Positions 51,817 through 61,024 of a stretch of DNA of 64,000 nt are shown piece after piece. The notes beneath the pieces were generated by a model. That model worked only from the letters and a program-made list of their open reading frames with translations, did not search any database and was not told where the DNA came from. Position numbers and translations under genes: made by a program. Source of the DNA: Allobosea lupini (lineage in GTDB: Bacteria; Pseudomonadota; Alphaproteobacteria; Rhizobiales; Beijerinckiaceae); contig NZ_FOAN01000005.1 in NCBI RefSeq assembly GCF_900109525.1, forward strand, positions 310,001 through 374,000. Direction: 5' to 3'. Numbering within the stretch: the stretch's first letter is position 1; each line of letters begins with the position of its first letter.

Positions 51817-52466
51817 GGCGCAGTCCCGGTCGACGTGAAGGCCGCGGCGGGCTGCACGGACGCCAGCCCGACGAGCGCCGATCCCTGCGAATGGGCGAAG
51901 GCAAGCACCTGCTCGCCGACGCGCCGGAGATCGGCGGCGACTGCAGGGTCGCTGCAAATTCCCCCGGCGAACAGGCCGGGCGCCGTGCGGATCGTTGCGC
52001 CGTACGGCGTGGGCCAGCCCCGTAGCGCGTGCGCGATCGTCCGCAGCGTCGCCAGCGTCTGGCCCGCCGCCTGCCATCCGGCGGCGCAGGCGATCAGCCC
52101 GATCGGAATACCGTCGAGATAGGGCCGCGGCTCCCCCGACAGCTCCTCGGCATAGTCGAGCGCGTTCTTGATCAGGCCGGAGATGGTGCCGTGATAGGCC
52201 GGGCTCGCGATGATGAGCCCGTCGCAATGCATGAGCGCCGAAACCAGCGCTGCAGCACCCGCATCCTGGCGCGCGATGCCTGGCTGATAGAGCGGCAGCA
52301 GCAGGTCGCGCCCGGCGAAGATGCGGATCTCGGCCTCATCCGCGATCGCCTCGCAGGCCTGGCGCAAGGCGAGTTCGCTCGAGGATTGCTCACGGGGCGT
52401 GCCGCCGATGCCGACGATGAGCGGCTTGACGGCGGGCATTCTCGCGGGAGGGGACGTGGCCAGCAT
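51813..52466 (-). CDS. NAD(P)H-dependent FMN reductase (SsuE/MsuE-like)
   Basis: 217 residues from an ATG 4 bases after GGAG; an ATG nine codons later is an alternative. Flavodoxin-fold marks are GIGGTPREQSSSELALRQAC (phosphate loop) and SPAYHGTISGLIKNALDYAE. It supplies FMNH2 to the adjacent luciferase-like monooxygenase. The gene is first in its operon and reads away from the tctCBA genes. Confidence 0.9.
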   Translation of the reverse strand: MLATSPPARMPAVKPLIVGIGGTPREQSSSELALRQACEAIADEAEIRIFAGRDLLLPLYQPGIARQDAGAAALVSALMHCDGLIIASPAYHGTISGLIKNALDYAEELSGEPRPYLDGIPIGLIACAAGWQAAGQTLATLRTIAHALRGWPTPYGATIRTAPGLFAGGICSDPAVAADLRRVGEQVLAFAHSQGSALVGLASVQPAAAFTSTGTAP

Positions 52467-52579
52467 GGGCTCCGGCTCGGACAGGACAGGGCGCCTCACA
52501 AGACCGGGCTCACGACCCGGCGTCCAAGGCCGTTTCGTCATCGCCCCATAAGCGGATTGCATGCAGATCTCGCGCATAC

Positions 52580-52587
52580 TGTTGACA
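52580..52587. promoter_or_regulatory. TGTTGACA element upstream of the FMN reductase operon
   Basis: The core occurs as TACTGTTGACACTATC, about 115 bases before the reductase start. It shares the 8-base core with the FCD-GntR, aconitase and tctC promoters. On the reductase-coding strand it does not form a -35 box, which argues for a regulator site rather than chance promoter similarity. Confidence 0.4.
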
Positions 52588-52759
52588 CTATCGACGATGG
52601 ACTCTGCGCCATCTCCAAAGTGCACCGCGCCCCTGCAACACCAGCCTCATTGAGGGGGGACCATGAGGCGCTGCTGATGCAGGACTTCAACTCATAATGC
52701 CCGCCTGACCGCCCGCTTTCGAGACACGTGCCGAAATATGCGTCAGCCAGCGCCGCAAG

Positions 52760-52773
52760 AAGTGTTGACATTT
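52760..52773. promoter_or_regulatory. AAGTGTTGACATTT element upstream of tctC
   Basis: The same 14 bases occur before the aconitase operon on the opposite strand. It lies about 92 bases upstream of the tctC ATG. TTGACA could be a -35 box, though a clear -10 box is not seen 17 bases on. It links the transporter to the aconitase/lyase regulon. Confidence 0.5.
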
Positions 52774-52864
52774 TATTGCATACAGCAAAGGCTCAGGCAT
52801 CGTGCGCCTGGCCCGGCTCCTTGCCACTAGGCCCCGATCAGGCCGGAACGAGGGAAGACGAACG

Positions 52865-53848
52865 ATGAGCGGGATGGACGAAGCGGGAATCGGGAGGCGC
52901 GCCCTCCTCGGCGGGTTGGCCGCTATGGCCGGGCTCGGCCTGGCGAGCCGGGCGGCCTTCGCCTTTCCGACGCAACCGATCACCTTCGTCGTGCCCTATG
53001 CGCCGGGCTCGACCGATCAGTTCGCCCGCGCCTTCGGCACCGAGATGGAGAAGATTCTCGGAAAGAACGTGCTGGTCGAGACCCGTCCCGGCGCCGGCGG
53101 CACGATCGGCGCGAACTACGTCGCCAAATCGGCCAAGCCCGACGGCCACACTCTGCTGTTCTCGACCTCGGCGCCGCTCTCGGTCGCGCCGCACCAGAAC
53201 CAGTTGCCCTATGCGGTGTCCGATCTGCGGCCGGTCGCCCGCGTCGGGCTCGGCCCCAACGTCATGGGCGCCCGCGTCGGAGCCCCCTTCAACGACGTGA
53301 AGAGCCTCGTCGCCTATGCCAAGGCCAATCCCGAGAAGGTCACCTTCGGCAGCGCCGGCACCGGAGGCGGCACGCATCTCTCCGGCGAGGCCTTCGCGCT
53401 GGCCGCCGACATCAAGCTGACCCATGTGCCCTTCCCTGGCGCGACGCCCGCGGTGGCGGCGACCGTCGGCGGCACCATCGACCTCGCGCTCGGCTTCGCC
53501 CAGTCGATCGTGCCGCAGGCCAAAGGCGGCCGGATGGTCGCGATCGCCCAGTTCGGCAAGACGCGCGCCAAGATCCTGCCGGACGTACCGACCTTCGCCG
53601 AATCCGGCGTCGACCTCGCGCTCTCGCCGCTGGTCGGCATCTGGGCGCCGAAGGCGACGCCCGACGCGGTGGTGCAGCAGCTCGCCGCCGTGATCGAGAA
53701 GGCCGCCGCCGGCCCGGCCGTCATCGCCTTCGCGCAGAGCACGATGACCGAGGTCGAGTTCGCCGGCCCGGACGTCTTCGGCCGCGAGATCGCCGAGGAG
53801 AGCGCGATGATGAAGCCGCTGCTCGTCAAGCTCGGCCTCGCCAAGTGA
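52865..53848 (+). CDS. tctC: Tripartite tricarboxylate transporter binding protein TctC
   Basis: 327 residues from MSGMDEAGIGRRALLGG, a signal with GRR; the mature part opens FPTQPITFVVPYAPGSTDQF and has ETRPGAGGTIGANYVA, typical of TctC/Bug proteins. It binds a carboxylate in the periplasm for the TctAB membrane pair encoded directly after it; the stop overlaps tctB by 4 bases. An ATG three codons in is an alternative start. Confidence 0.93.
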   Translation: MSGMDEAGIGRRALLGGLAAMAGLGLASRAAFAFPTQPITFVVPYAPGSTDQFARAFGTEMEKILGKNVLVETRPGAGGTIGANYVAKSAKPDGHTLLFSTSAPLSVAPHQNQLPYAVSDLRPVARVGLGPNVMGARVGAPFNDVKSLVAYAKANPEKVTFGSAGTGGGTHLSGEAFALAADIKLTHVPFPGATPAVAATVGGTIDLALGFAQSIVPQAKGGRMVAIAQFGKTRAKILPDVPTFAESGVDLALSPLVGIWAPKATPDAVVQQLAAVIEKAAAGPAVIAFAQSTMTEVEFAGPDVFGREIAEESAMMKPLLVKLGLAK

Positions 53849-54330
53849 CCGGAGAGACGAGCCGCCTGGCCGCGACCCTGCGGCCGCGCCTCGGCGCGAT
53901 CGCAGGCATCGTCTGCGGCCTGATCGGGACCTTCGCCTCGCTGCAGCTGCCGCTCGGCACGAGCCGGCTGCTCGGCCCCGGGGCGGTGCCGCTGCTGCTC
54001 TCGCTGGCGATGACCGGCCTGAGCCTCGCGCTGCTCGTCAAGCCGGGTGCGGACGAGGCCGAACCGGATGAGGAGGATGGCGGCCTGCATGGCGCGGCCA
54101 TGGTCGCGCTCGTCGCGCTGATGATCGGCGCCTTTGCGTTGCTGCTGACCTGGCTCGGCTTCATCGTCGCCGGCACCGCGCTGATGTACGGCCTCTATGC
54201 GATCGGCGAGGAGAAACTGGTCTCGGCCAAAGCCCTCCTCCGGGCCGTGCTGACCGCGCTCGCCGCCTATCTGCTCTTCGTCGTCGCGCTCTCGGTCAAC
54301 ATGCCGGCCGGCACGCTCTGGGGTTACTGA
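53845..54330 (+). CDS. tctB: Tripartite tricarboxylate transporter small membrane subunit TctB
   Basis: 161 residues with four hydrophobic segments, including LGAIAGIVCGLIGTFASLQL and MVALVALMIGAFALLLTWLG. Size, topology and place between tctC and tctA identify it. It overlaps tctC by 4 bases and tctA by 1 base. Confidence 0.9.
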   Translation: MTGETSRLAATLRPRLGAIAGIVCGLIGTFASLQLPLGTSRLLGPGAVPLLLSLAMTGLSLALLVKPGADEAEPDEEDGGLHGAAMVALVALMIGAFALLLTWLGFIVAGTALMYGLYAIGEEKLVSAKALLRAVLTALAAYLLFVVALSVNMPAGTLWGY

Positions 54331-55829
54331 TGGAAGGCTTGCTTGGAGGGTTCATCGTCGCCCTGAAGCCGATGAACCTGGTCTTCTGCTTTGCCGGCGC
54401 GTCGATCGGCACGCTGATCGGCGTTCTGCCCGGTCTCGGGCCCACGGCTGCGATCGCGATGCTGCTGCCGCTGACGATAGGGCTCGACCCGGTCTCGGCA
54501 ATCATCATGATCGCCGGCATCTATTACGGCGCCAGCTATGGCGGCTCGACCACCGCCATCCTCGTCAAGATCCCCGGCGAGGCCCAGAGCGTCGTCACCT
54601 GCCTCGATGGCTACAAGATGGCGCAGCAGGGCCGCGCCGGCGCCGCCATCGCCATCGCCGCGATCGGCTCCTTCGTCGCCGGTACGGTCGGCGCGGTCGC
54701 CATCGGCCTGATCAGCATGCCGCTGGTCGAGTTCGCCATCCGCTTCGGCCCGGCCGAGAACCTGTCTCTGCTGCTGCTCGGCTTCATCGTCATCCTGGTC
54801 CTGGCCAAAGGCAACGTCGTCAAGTCGCTGATCATGATCGCCGCCGGCCTGCTGCTCAGCATGGTCGGACAGGACGTCATCACCGGCCAGCCGCGCTTCA
54901 CCCTCGGCATTCCCGAGCTCACCGACGGCTTCGGCGTCGTCGTGGTCGCGATGGGCATCTTCGGCCTCGGCGAGGTCTTCGCGAACGTCGAGAAATTCCG
55001 CACCCGTTCGATGCAGGCGGTTCCCGTCGGCAGCCTGATGCCGACCAAAGACGACTGGAAGCGCTCGGCCATGCCGATCGCCCGCGGCTCGGTGCTCGGC
55101 TTCCTGATCGGCCTGCTGCCGGGCGGCGGCGCGACGCTCGCCTCCTTCATCTCCTATGGCGTCGAGAAGAAGTTCACCAAGCATCCGGAGGAGTTCGGCA
55201 ACGGCGCCGTCGAGGGCGTCGCCGGGCCGGAAGCCGCCAACAATGCCGGCGCGGCCGGCTCCTTCATCCCGCTGCTGGCGCTCGGGCTGCCCGGCAACCC
55301 CGTGACCGCCCTGCTGCTGGGAGCGCTGATCGTCCACAACGTCACGCCCGGCCCGCTGATGATCCAGGAGCGGCCGGAGATCTTCTGGGGCGTGATCGCC
55401 TCGATGTATGTCGGCAACGTCATGCTGGTGCTGCTCAATCTGCCGCTGATCGGCATCTGGGTGCAGCTGCTGAAGGTGCCCTATCGCGCGCTCTATGCCG
55501 CGCTGATCCTGTTCATGATCATCGGCGCCTATTCGCTCAACAACAACCCGGTCGAGATTCTGCTCCTCCTGCTGTTCGGCGTGCTCGGCTACGGCCTGCG
55601 CAAATTGCGCTTCGACACGGCGCCGCTGATCCTCGCCTTCGTGCTGGGCGGGCCGATCGAGTTCAACCTGCGCCAGACCATGATGCTGGCGCGCGATCCG
55701 CTCGACTATCTGATGGGCCGGCCGATCGCCCTGACCATCCTGGCCTTCGGCCTGCTGCTGATCGTGCTGCCGATGTTCTCGAAGGTCCGTCAGAAGCTGA
55801 TGCTGGCGCGGGCGGTCAATGAGCTCTGA
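54330..55829 (+). CDS. tctA: Tripartite tricarboxylate transporter large membrane subunit TctA
   Basis: 499 residues and about 11-12 membrane helices. Family blocks are GVLPGLGPTAAIAMLLPLT, YYGASYGGSTTAILVKIPGE and GLLPGGGATLASFISYGVEK. It is the transport channel of the TTT system, driven by ion gradients. Its end overlaps the NTF2-like gene by 11 bases. Confidence 0.95.
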   Translation: MEGLLGGFIVALKPMNLVFCFAGASIGTLIGVLPGLGPTAAIAMLLPLTIGLDPVSAIIMIAGIYYGASYGGSTTAILVKIPGEAQSVVTCLDGYKMAQQGRAGAAIAIAAIGSFVAGTVGAVAIGLISMPLVEFAIRFGPAENLSLLLLGFIVILVLAKGNVVKSLIMIAAGLLLSMVGQDVITGQPRFTLGIPELTDGFGVVVVAMGIFGLGEVFANVEKFRTRSMQAVPVGSLMPTKDDWKRSAMPIARGSVLGFLIGLLPGGGATLASFISYGVEKKFTKHPEEFGNGAVEGVAGPEAANNAGAAGSFIPLLALGLPGNPVTALLLGALIVHNVTPGPLMIQERPEIFWGVIASMYVGNVMLVLLNLPLIGIWVQLLKVPYRALYAALILFMIIGAYSLNNNPVEILLLLLFGVLGYGLRKLRFDTAPLILAFVLGGPIEFNLRQTMMLARDPLDYLMGRPIALTILAFGLLLIVLPMFSKVRQKLMLARAVNEL

Positions 55830-56259
55830 GGCGATCCTCTCTCCAGCCCTGGCGGCCGAGCGCCATGACGGGCCAAAGGCGCTCGCTTTGCGCTATCTCG
55901 CGGCGATGGAGCGGCGTGACCTCGATGCCGCCCGCAGCTTCATCACCGCGGATGCCGCGTTCGTCTTCCCTGGCGGCGTTAGGCGGAGCGATCTGGCCGC
56001 GATCGTCGCCGGCTCGTCCGGCCGCTATCGCAGCATCGCCAAGCATATCGAGCGCTGCGACCTCTGCGAGCAGAGAGACGGCACCGCCATCGTCTATGTC
56101 CTCGGCAGCCTCTATGGCCGATGGCCTGATGGCACCGCCTTCTCCGATATCCGCTTCGTCGACCGCTTCGAGATCGCCGGCGGATCGATCCGGCGCCAGG
56201 ACGTCTGGAACGACAGCGGCAAGGCCCGATTGGCCGCACAAATCTCGGATCCGGGCTGA
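55819..56259 (+). CDS. SnoaL/NTF2-like protein
   Basis: 146 residues. The pattern ALRYLAAMERRDLDAARSFI, DAAFVFPGG, DIRFVDRFEIAGGSIRRQDV fits the NTF2-like cone fold, which binds small molecules and includes isomerases, hydrolases and dehydratases. It overlaps tctA by 11 bases and ends the transporter operon. It may act on the imported compound. No catalytic residues can be assigned with confidence. Confidence 0.8.
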   Translation: MSSEAILSPALAAERHDGPKALALRYLAAMERRDLDAARSFITADAAFVFPGGVRRSDLAAIVAGSSGRYRSIAKHIERCDLCEQRDGTAIVYVLGSLYGRWPDGTAFSDIRFVDRFEIAGGSIRRQDVWNDSGKARLAAQISDPG

Positions 56260-56476
56260 GGCCGTCTCATTCACTCCCGAGCCGGCTGCCGCAAGCGCGT
56301 CGTTGAGCAGACGGGGATGATGCCTTCCGTCGGCCGAGGCTGCCGGCTGTCAGGCCGAGCCGGAGGAACTGCGGCAGAACTGCAACAATTTGTTTTATCT
56401 CAAGATGTGAACGGCTGTTCATTGCCTCCTGCCCTTACCCGCCTAAGCCTGTGGCGCGGTTGGGTTGGGCATTCTC

Positions 56477-59400
56477 ATGATATCGGTCACCACTCCTGCG
56501 CTCGGCGGGACATCTCGCACGCGGCTCGCATCGCACCTGCTCGCGGGCACGGCGCTCGTGCTGCTCCTGTCCGCCGGGCAGGCGCTCGCCAATGGCGGGC
56601 GCGGTGGCGACCGAAGCAGCGCGCAACCGGGCTCCGGCGGCGCGGGCGGCATCGACAACCCGACGGGTGCCGGTGGTGCGGGCGCCAGAGGTCAAATAGC
56701 GCCAGGAGGCAACGCGGGCGGCGGCGGCGGTGGCGCCGGCGCTGTTACCGGCGGGACTGGCGGGCTCGCTGGCGACGGCAACCCCAGCGAGGGCCGAGGC
56801 GGCGATGGCGGCGTGCATGGCGCCGTCGGCGCGGTCCTGCCGGTCGGTGCCAGTACCGGCAGCAATGGCGGCGACGGCACCTCCGGCTATTTCTACTCGG
56901 GCGGCGGCGGTGGCGCGGGCGGCTTTGGTGCCGTGGTCACGGGCGCGGGTGCGACGGGAGCGATCGCCGGCACGCTCACCGGCGGCAATGGCGGCCATGG
57001 CGGTGGTAGCTTTTATGGTTTCGGCGGCGGTGGCGGCTCCGGCGGCATCGGCCTGCTCTTCACCGATGGCAGCGCGGCGCAGACACTGACGATCGACGGC
57101 ACGATCCAGGGCGGAAACGGCGGAAACGGCGGCTCCTATGTATCGGACGGCACTGGCGCCGCCGGCGCGGCTGGCGTTGGCGGCGCTGGCCTGGTCTTCA
57201 CCAATGGCGGCGCGACGACGACGCTGACCGTCAACGGCACGATCCGTGGTGGCGATGGCGGGCGCGGCGGCTCGAATTTGCCGACGTCCTTCGGCCGCAC
57301 CCCCAACCCAGGCGAAGAGGCGAACGGCGTGGGCGCTGCCGGCGGCGAGGGCATTGTCGGCGCCGACCTGATCATCACCAATAACGGCACGATCGAGGGC
57401 GGCTTGTCGGGTGACGGCACGACGCGCGCCGCGGCGATCCATTTCACCGGCGGCAGCAACAGGCTGACTATCGGCAACGCCTCGGCGACCATCAATGGCG
57501 GCATCGTCATCGACACCGGCACGCTGACCTTCGACCAGACGATCGCCGCGACGATCAGCAGCGTGGTCAGCGGCGCCGGCGGCGTGGCCAAAGAGGGCTC
57601 GGGCACGCTGACGCTGACCGGCGAAAACACCTATACCGGCGGGACGGCGCTCAATCAGGGCACGCTCTCGATCTCGCAGGATACCAATCTCGGCGATGTG
57701 TCGGGTGGACTGACCTTCAATGGCGGCACCCTGCAGGCGACCGCGAGCTTCTCGACGGCACGAGCGGTGACGCTCAACGCCAACGGCACGGTCGAAGTGA
57801 CCGCCGACCAGACTTTCACCATGGATGGCACGATCACTGGCACCGGTGGCATCGCCAAGACGGGGACCGGCACGCTGGTCCTGACGGGCACGAATTTCTA
57901 CACCGGCGGCACGACGATCTCGGCGGGGACGCTCTCCGTCTCGTCCGATGCCAATCTCGGCAATGCCGCCACCGGCATCACCCTTTCCAACACGACGATC
58001 GTCGGCGGGGCCGGCACCGGGGCTGACGCTGTCCTGCGCACCACGTCGACCTTCTCGAGCGGTCGGAGCATCGCCTTCACCACGGGTGGTGGGCGGATCG
58101 AGACCGATGCAGGCACGACGCTGACGCTCACCGGTTCGATCACCACCGGCGGCAGCGCCAGCTTCATCAAGCAGGGCGCCGGCACGCTGGTTCTGACCGG
58201 CAACAGCTCCGGCGGCTACAATGGCCGGACCTGGGTCAACGAGGGCACGTTGCGGATCGAGGCCGGTGGCAAGCTCGGCAGCTCCGTCGCTGGCGGGCAG
58301 GCCTATATCAGCAATGGAGCCACCGCGATCGTCACCGGGACCGGCTCGAGCTGGGAGACCTTCGGCCAGATGCGGGTCGGCGAGATCGGCTCGGGCACGT
58401 TGCTGATCGAGGCTGGCGGCTCGGTGAAGACCGGCAGCGGCACCGGCACGGTCGGCATCGTCGGCGGCGGCGGCGACAGTTCGGTCACCATTACCGGGGC
58501 GGGCTCGCAATGGGTCGGTAACGGCACGCAGCTCTATGTCGGCCATGCCAATACCGGCACACTGACGCTGTCCGAGGGCGGAACGCTGCAGCTGACCGGA
58601 GGTGGAGGCGGCAGCGAGGGCGGGGGCGGCAGCAGTACGCTCGATCTCGGCCTCGTCGGCGGCAGCGCCGGCGGCACAGTCAATATCGGCGCAGCCGAGG
58701 GCAGCGCCGCCACGGCGGCTGGCAATCTCATCGTCAGCACCGTCGCCTTGAACACCAGCGCCAGCAAGCTGGTCTTCAACCACACCGAGGCCAGCTATAC
58801 TTTCTCGCCGTCGATCACCGGCACCGGCTCGGTGCGCCAGCTCGCCGGAACGACGAACCTGATGAGCGCGAACAGCTATTCGGGCACGACGAGCGTGTCC
58901 GGCGGCACCTTGCGGGCTGGCGTCGCCGGCGCGTTCTCGTCGAACTCCGCCTTCACGGTTGGTGCCGGCGCGACGCTCGATCTCGCCGGCTTCGACCAGA
59001 GCATCGCCTCGCTCGCCGGCGCCGGCACGGTCACGCTCGGCTCGGGCACGCTGACGGCCGGTTCGGATAACTCGTCGACGACCTTCTCGGGCACGATCAC
59101 CGGCACGGGCGGGGTGACCAAGACCGGCACCGGCACGCTGACGCTGACGGGAGCCAACACCTATACCGGCACGACCAAGGTCTCGGGCGGCAAGCTCGTC
59201 GTCAACGGCTCGATCACCAGCACTGTCACGCTCGACGGCGGTACGCTCGGTGGCTCCGGCACGGTCGCCGGTGTGAGCGTCGCCAGCGGCGCGACGGTGG
59301 CACCGGGCAATTCGATCGGGACGCTGACCGTCTCGGGCAATGTCTCCTTCGCCTCGGGCTCGACCTATCAGGTCGAGATCAACGCCGCCGGCCAGGGCGA

Positions 59401-60838
59401 CAGGATCGTGGCCTCGGGTTCGGCGACGCTCTCGGGCGGCACGGTGCAGGTCCTGGCCGAGAACGGCAACTACGCGGCGAGCACGAGCTACACCATCCTC
59501 ACCGCCTCGGGCGGGGTCAGTGGAACCTTCACCAGCGTCACCTCGAACCTCGCCTTCCTGACGCCGTCGCTGGCTTACGACAGTCAGAACGTCACGCTGA
59601 CCATGACCCGCAACGACACCTCGTTCGGGCCCGACAACAGTGGCGGCACGAGTGGCGGTGGCAGCAGCAACTCCAGCACGGGCAGCAATTACATCGCGCA
59701 GACGCGCAACCAGGGCTTCATCGCGATCGCGGCCGAGCGGCTTGGCGTCGGCAATGCGGTCTATGACGCGCTGATCTCGGCCACAGCGGCCGAGGCGCGG
59801 GCCGGCTTCGACCTGCTCTCGGGCGAGGCGCATGCGCAAGCCGTCAGCGTGATGATCGACGAGAGCCGGCTGGTGCGCGATACGATCCTGGGCCATCTGC
59901 GCGGCCCGCTGCTGACGCCGGCGCCCGGTCAGGTCGCGGGCGCCTTCAGCGCCGATCTGCCCGGCCGCAAGGGCGCGATCGTGATGCCGGCCCCGCTGCC
60001 GCAGCCGCGCTACGCCCTCTGGGGCACGGCCTTCGGCGGCACCGGCAACAGCGACGGCGACGGCAATGCCGCCAGCCTGAGCCGCCGCAGCGGCGGGGCA
60101 CTGCTCGGGGCGGATGTCATGGTCTACGACGCGCCGGGCTCGTCGCTGAAGCTCGGCGTCGCCGGCGGCTACAGCCAGTCGCGCTTCGATCTCGATGCTA
60201 GGCTTTCCAGCGGCAAGCTCGAAAGTGGCCATGCCGCACTCTATGCCGGGGCACGCTTCGGCAATCTCAGGCTCGATGCCGGCGCGGCCTATAGCTGGTC
60301 GGAGAGCGACATCCGCCGCCAGGTCCAGATCCGCGGGCTCAGTGACCTGCTGCGCCTGCAGCGTCCGGGCTCGGTGACGCAGGGCTTCGCCGAGCTCGGC
60401 TACGGCTTCGCCTTCCAGGGCATTGTGCTCGAACCCTTCGCGCAGCTCGCCTTGATCCGGGTCTCGACCGATGCCGGCACGGAGCGTGGCGGCGCGGCGG
60501 CCTTGCGGGTGCTCTCCAGCGACCAGACGCTTGGCTTCACCACGCTCGGCGTCCGCGCCGAGGCGCAGATCGGGGCGATGCCGCTGTTCGCGCGGGCGAT
60601 GCTCGGCTGGCGCCACGGTTTTGGCGATCTCACCCCGCAGGCCCGCACCGCTTTCGTCGCCGGCACCACCCCGGCCACCGTCTTCGCCGCACCGATCGAC
60701 CGCGAGGCCCTCGTCGCCGAGGCCGGGCTCGACTGGCGGATATCGCAGGCTACCGCGCTGGGCCTGACCTACTCCGCCGCCATCGGGGAGCGCTCCAGAG
60801 ACCACGCCCTCAAGGGCAGGGTCGAGATGCGGTTCTGA
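56477..60838 (+). CDS. Autotransporter (type V secretion) with glycine-rich passenger and PATR-type repeats
   Basis: 1453 residues from an ATG; a TTG four codons earlier is an alternative. A signal peptide ends at about residue 38 (QALA). A glycine-rich region follows to about residue 275. The passenger then has beta-helix repeats with TLTLTGENTYTGGT-like units near 57571-57700, 57839-57960, 58141-58270 and 59098-59215. The translocator beta-barrel runs from about residue 1175 (YALWGTAFGG) to the terminal Phe. It likely displays or releases an adhesin-like surface protein. Confidence 0.92.
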   Translation: MISVTTPALGGTSRTRLASHLLAGTALVLLLSAGQALANGGRGGDRSSAQPGSGGAGGIDNPTGAGGAGARGQIAPGGNAGGGGGGAGAVTGGTGGLAGDGNPSEGRGGDGGVHGAVGAVLPVGASTGSNGGDGTSGYFYSGGGGGAGGFGAVVTGAGATGAIAGTLTGGNGGHGGGSFYGFGGGGGSGGIGLLFTDGSAAQTLTIDGTIQGGNGGNGGSYVSDGTGAAGAAGVGGAGLVFTNGGATTTLTVNGTIRGGDGGRGGSNLPTSFGRTPNPGEEANGVGAAGGEGIVGADLIITNNGTIEGGLSGDGTTRAAAIHFTGGSNRLTIGNASATINGGIVIDTGTLTFDQTIAATISSVVSGAGGVAKEGSGTLTLTGENTYTGGTALNQGTLSISQDTNLGDVSGGLTFNGGTLQATASFSTARAVTLNANGTVEVTADQTFTMDGTITGTGGIAKTGTGTLVLTGTNFYTGGTTISAGTLSVSSDANLGNAATGITLSNTTIVGGAGTGADAVLRTTSTFSSGRSIAFTTGGGRIETDAGTTLTLTGSITTGGSASFIKQGAGTLVLTGNSSGGYNGRTWVNEGTLRIEAGGKLGSSVAGGQAYISNGATAIVTGTGSSWETFGQMRVGEIGSGTLLIEAGGSVKTGSGTGTVGIVGGGGDSSVTITGAGSQWVGNGTQLYVGHANTGTLTLSEGGTLQLTGGGGGSEGGGGSSTLDLGLVGGSAGGTVNIGAAEGSAATAAGNLIVSTVALNTSASKLVFNHTEASYTFSPSITGTGSVRQLAGTTNLMSANSYSGTTSVSGGTLRAGVAGAFSSNSAFTVGAGATLDLAGFDQSIASLAGAGTVTLGSGTLTAGSDNSSTTFSGTITGTGGVTKTGTGTLTLTGANTYTGTTKVSGGKLVVNGSITSTVTLDGGTLGGSGTVAGVSVASGATVAPGNSIGTLTVSGNVSFASGSTYQVEINAAGQGDRIVASGSATLSGGTVQVLAENGNYAASTSYTILTASGGVSGTFTSVTSNLAFLTPSLAYDSQNVTLTMTRNDTSFGPDNSGGTSGGGSSNSSTGSNYIAQTRNQGFIAIAAERLGVGNAVYDALISATAAEARAGFDLLSGEAHAQAVSVMIDESRLVRDTILGHLRGPLLTPAPGQVAGAFSADLPGRKGAIVMPAPLPQPRYALWGTAFGGTGNSDGDGNAASLSRRSGGALLGADVMVYDAPGSSLKLGVAGGYSQSRFDLDARLSSGKLESGHAALYAGARFGNLRLDAGAAYSWSESDIRRQVQIRGLSDLLRLQRPGSVTQGFAELGYGFAFQGIVLEPFAQLALIRVSTDAGTERGGAAALRVLSSDQTLGFTTLGVRAEAQIGAMPLFARAMLGWRHGFGDLTPQARTAFVAGTTPATVFAAPIDREALVAEAGLDWRISQATALGLTYSAAIGERSRDHALKGRVEMRF

Positions 60839-61024
60839 AGCGAAGGGGCTGTCCGGAACAGGCGTGGCAACGGTTGATAGAGGAGTAATCTCTTCACCTA
60901 CTGAACCTGCTAGCCGACTTGCCGATGGCGAACGATGCGAGCTTGGCTGGGCTGTGCACCGGTGACAAGTTCCGGATCGGCCGACGCACGCCCCTGAGGC
61001 CGAGCGCGACTTCGGCGCTGCCGT

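Larger units (their letters stand above)
52467..52864. other. 398-base divergent control region between the FMN reductase and tctC
   Basis: No protein-coding gene is supported here. It holds two TGTTGACA elements and a less GC-rich patch near 52763-52800. It must carry the promoters for the monooxygenase operon (minus) and the tctCBA operon (plus). Confidence 0.6.

Noticed and set aside
52538..52771. A 77-codon minus-strand frame in the tctC control region.
   Set aside because: It covers the conserved TGTTGACA elements, has no ribosome-binding site and no family pattern.
57571..59215. Tandem repeats that could suggest a CRISPR-like array.
   Set aside because: The repeats are in-frame protein repeats of an autotransporter with changing codons and no regular spacers.
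56435..60805. A 1456-codon open frame on the minus strand opposite the autotransporter.
   Set aside because: It mirrors the glycine/alanine/threonine codons of the autotransporter, has no signal, domain or start context, and its residues are low-complexity. The plus-strand gene has a signal peptide and beta-barrel.
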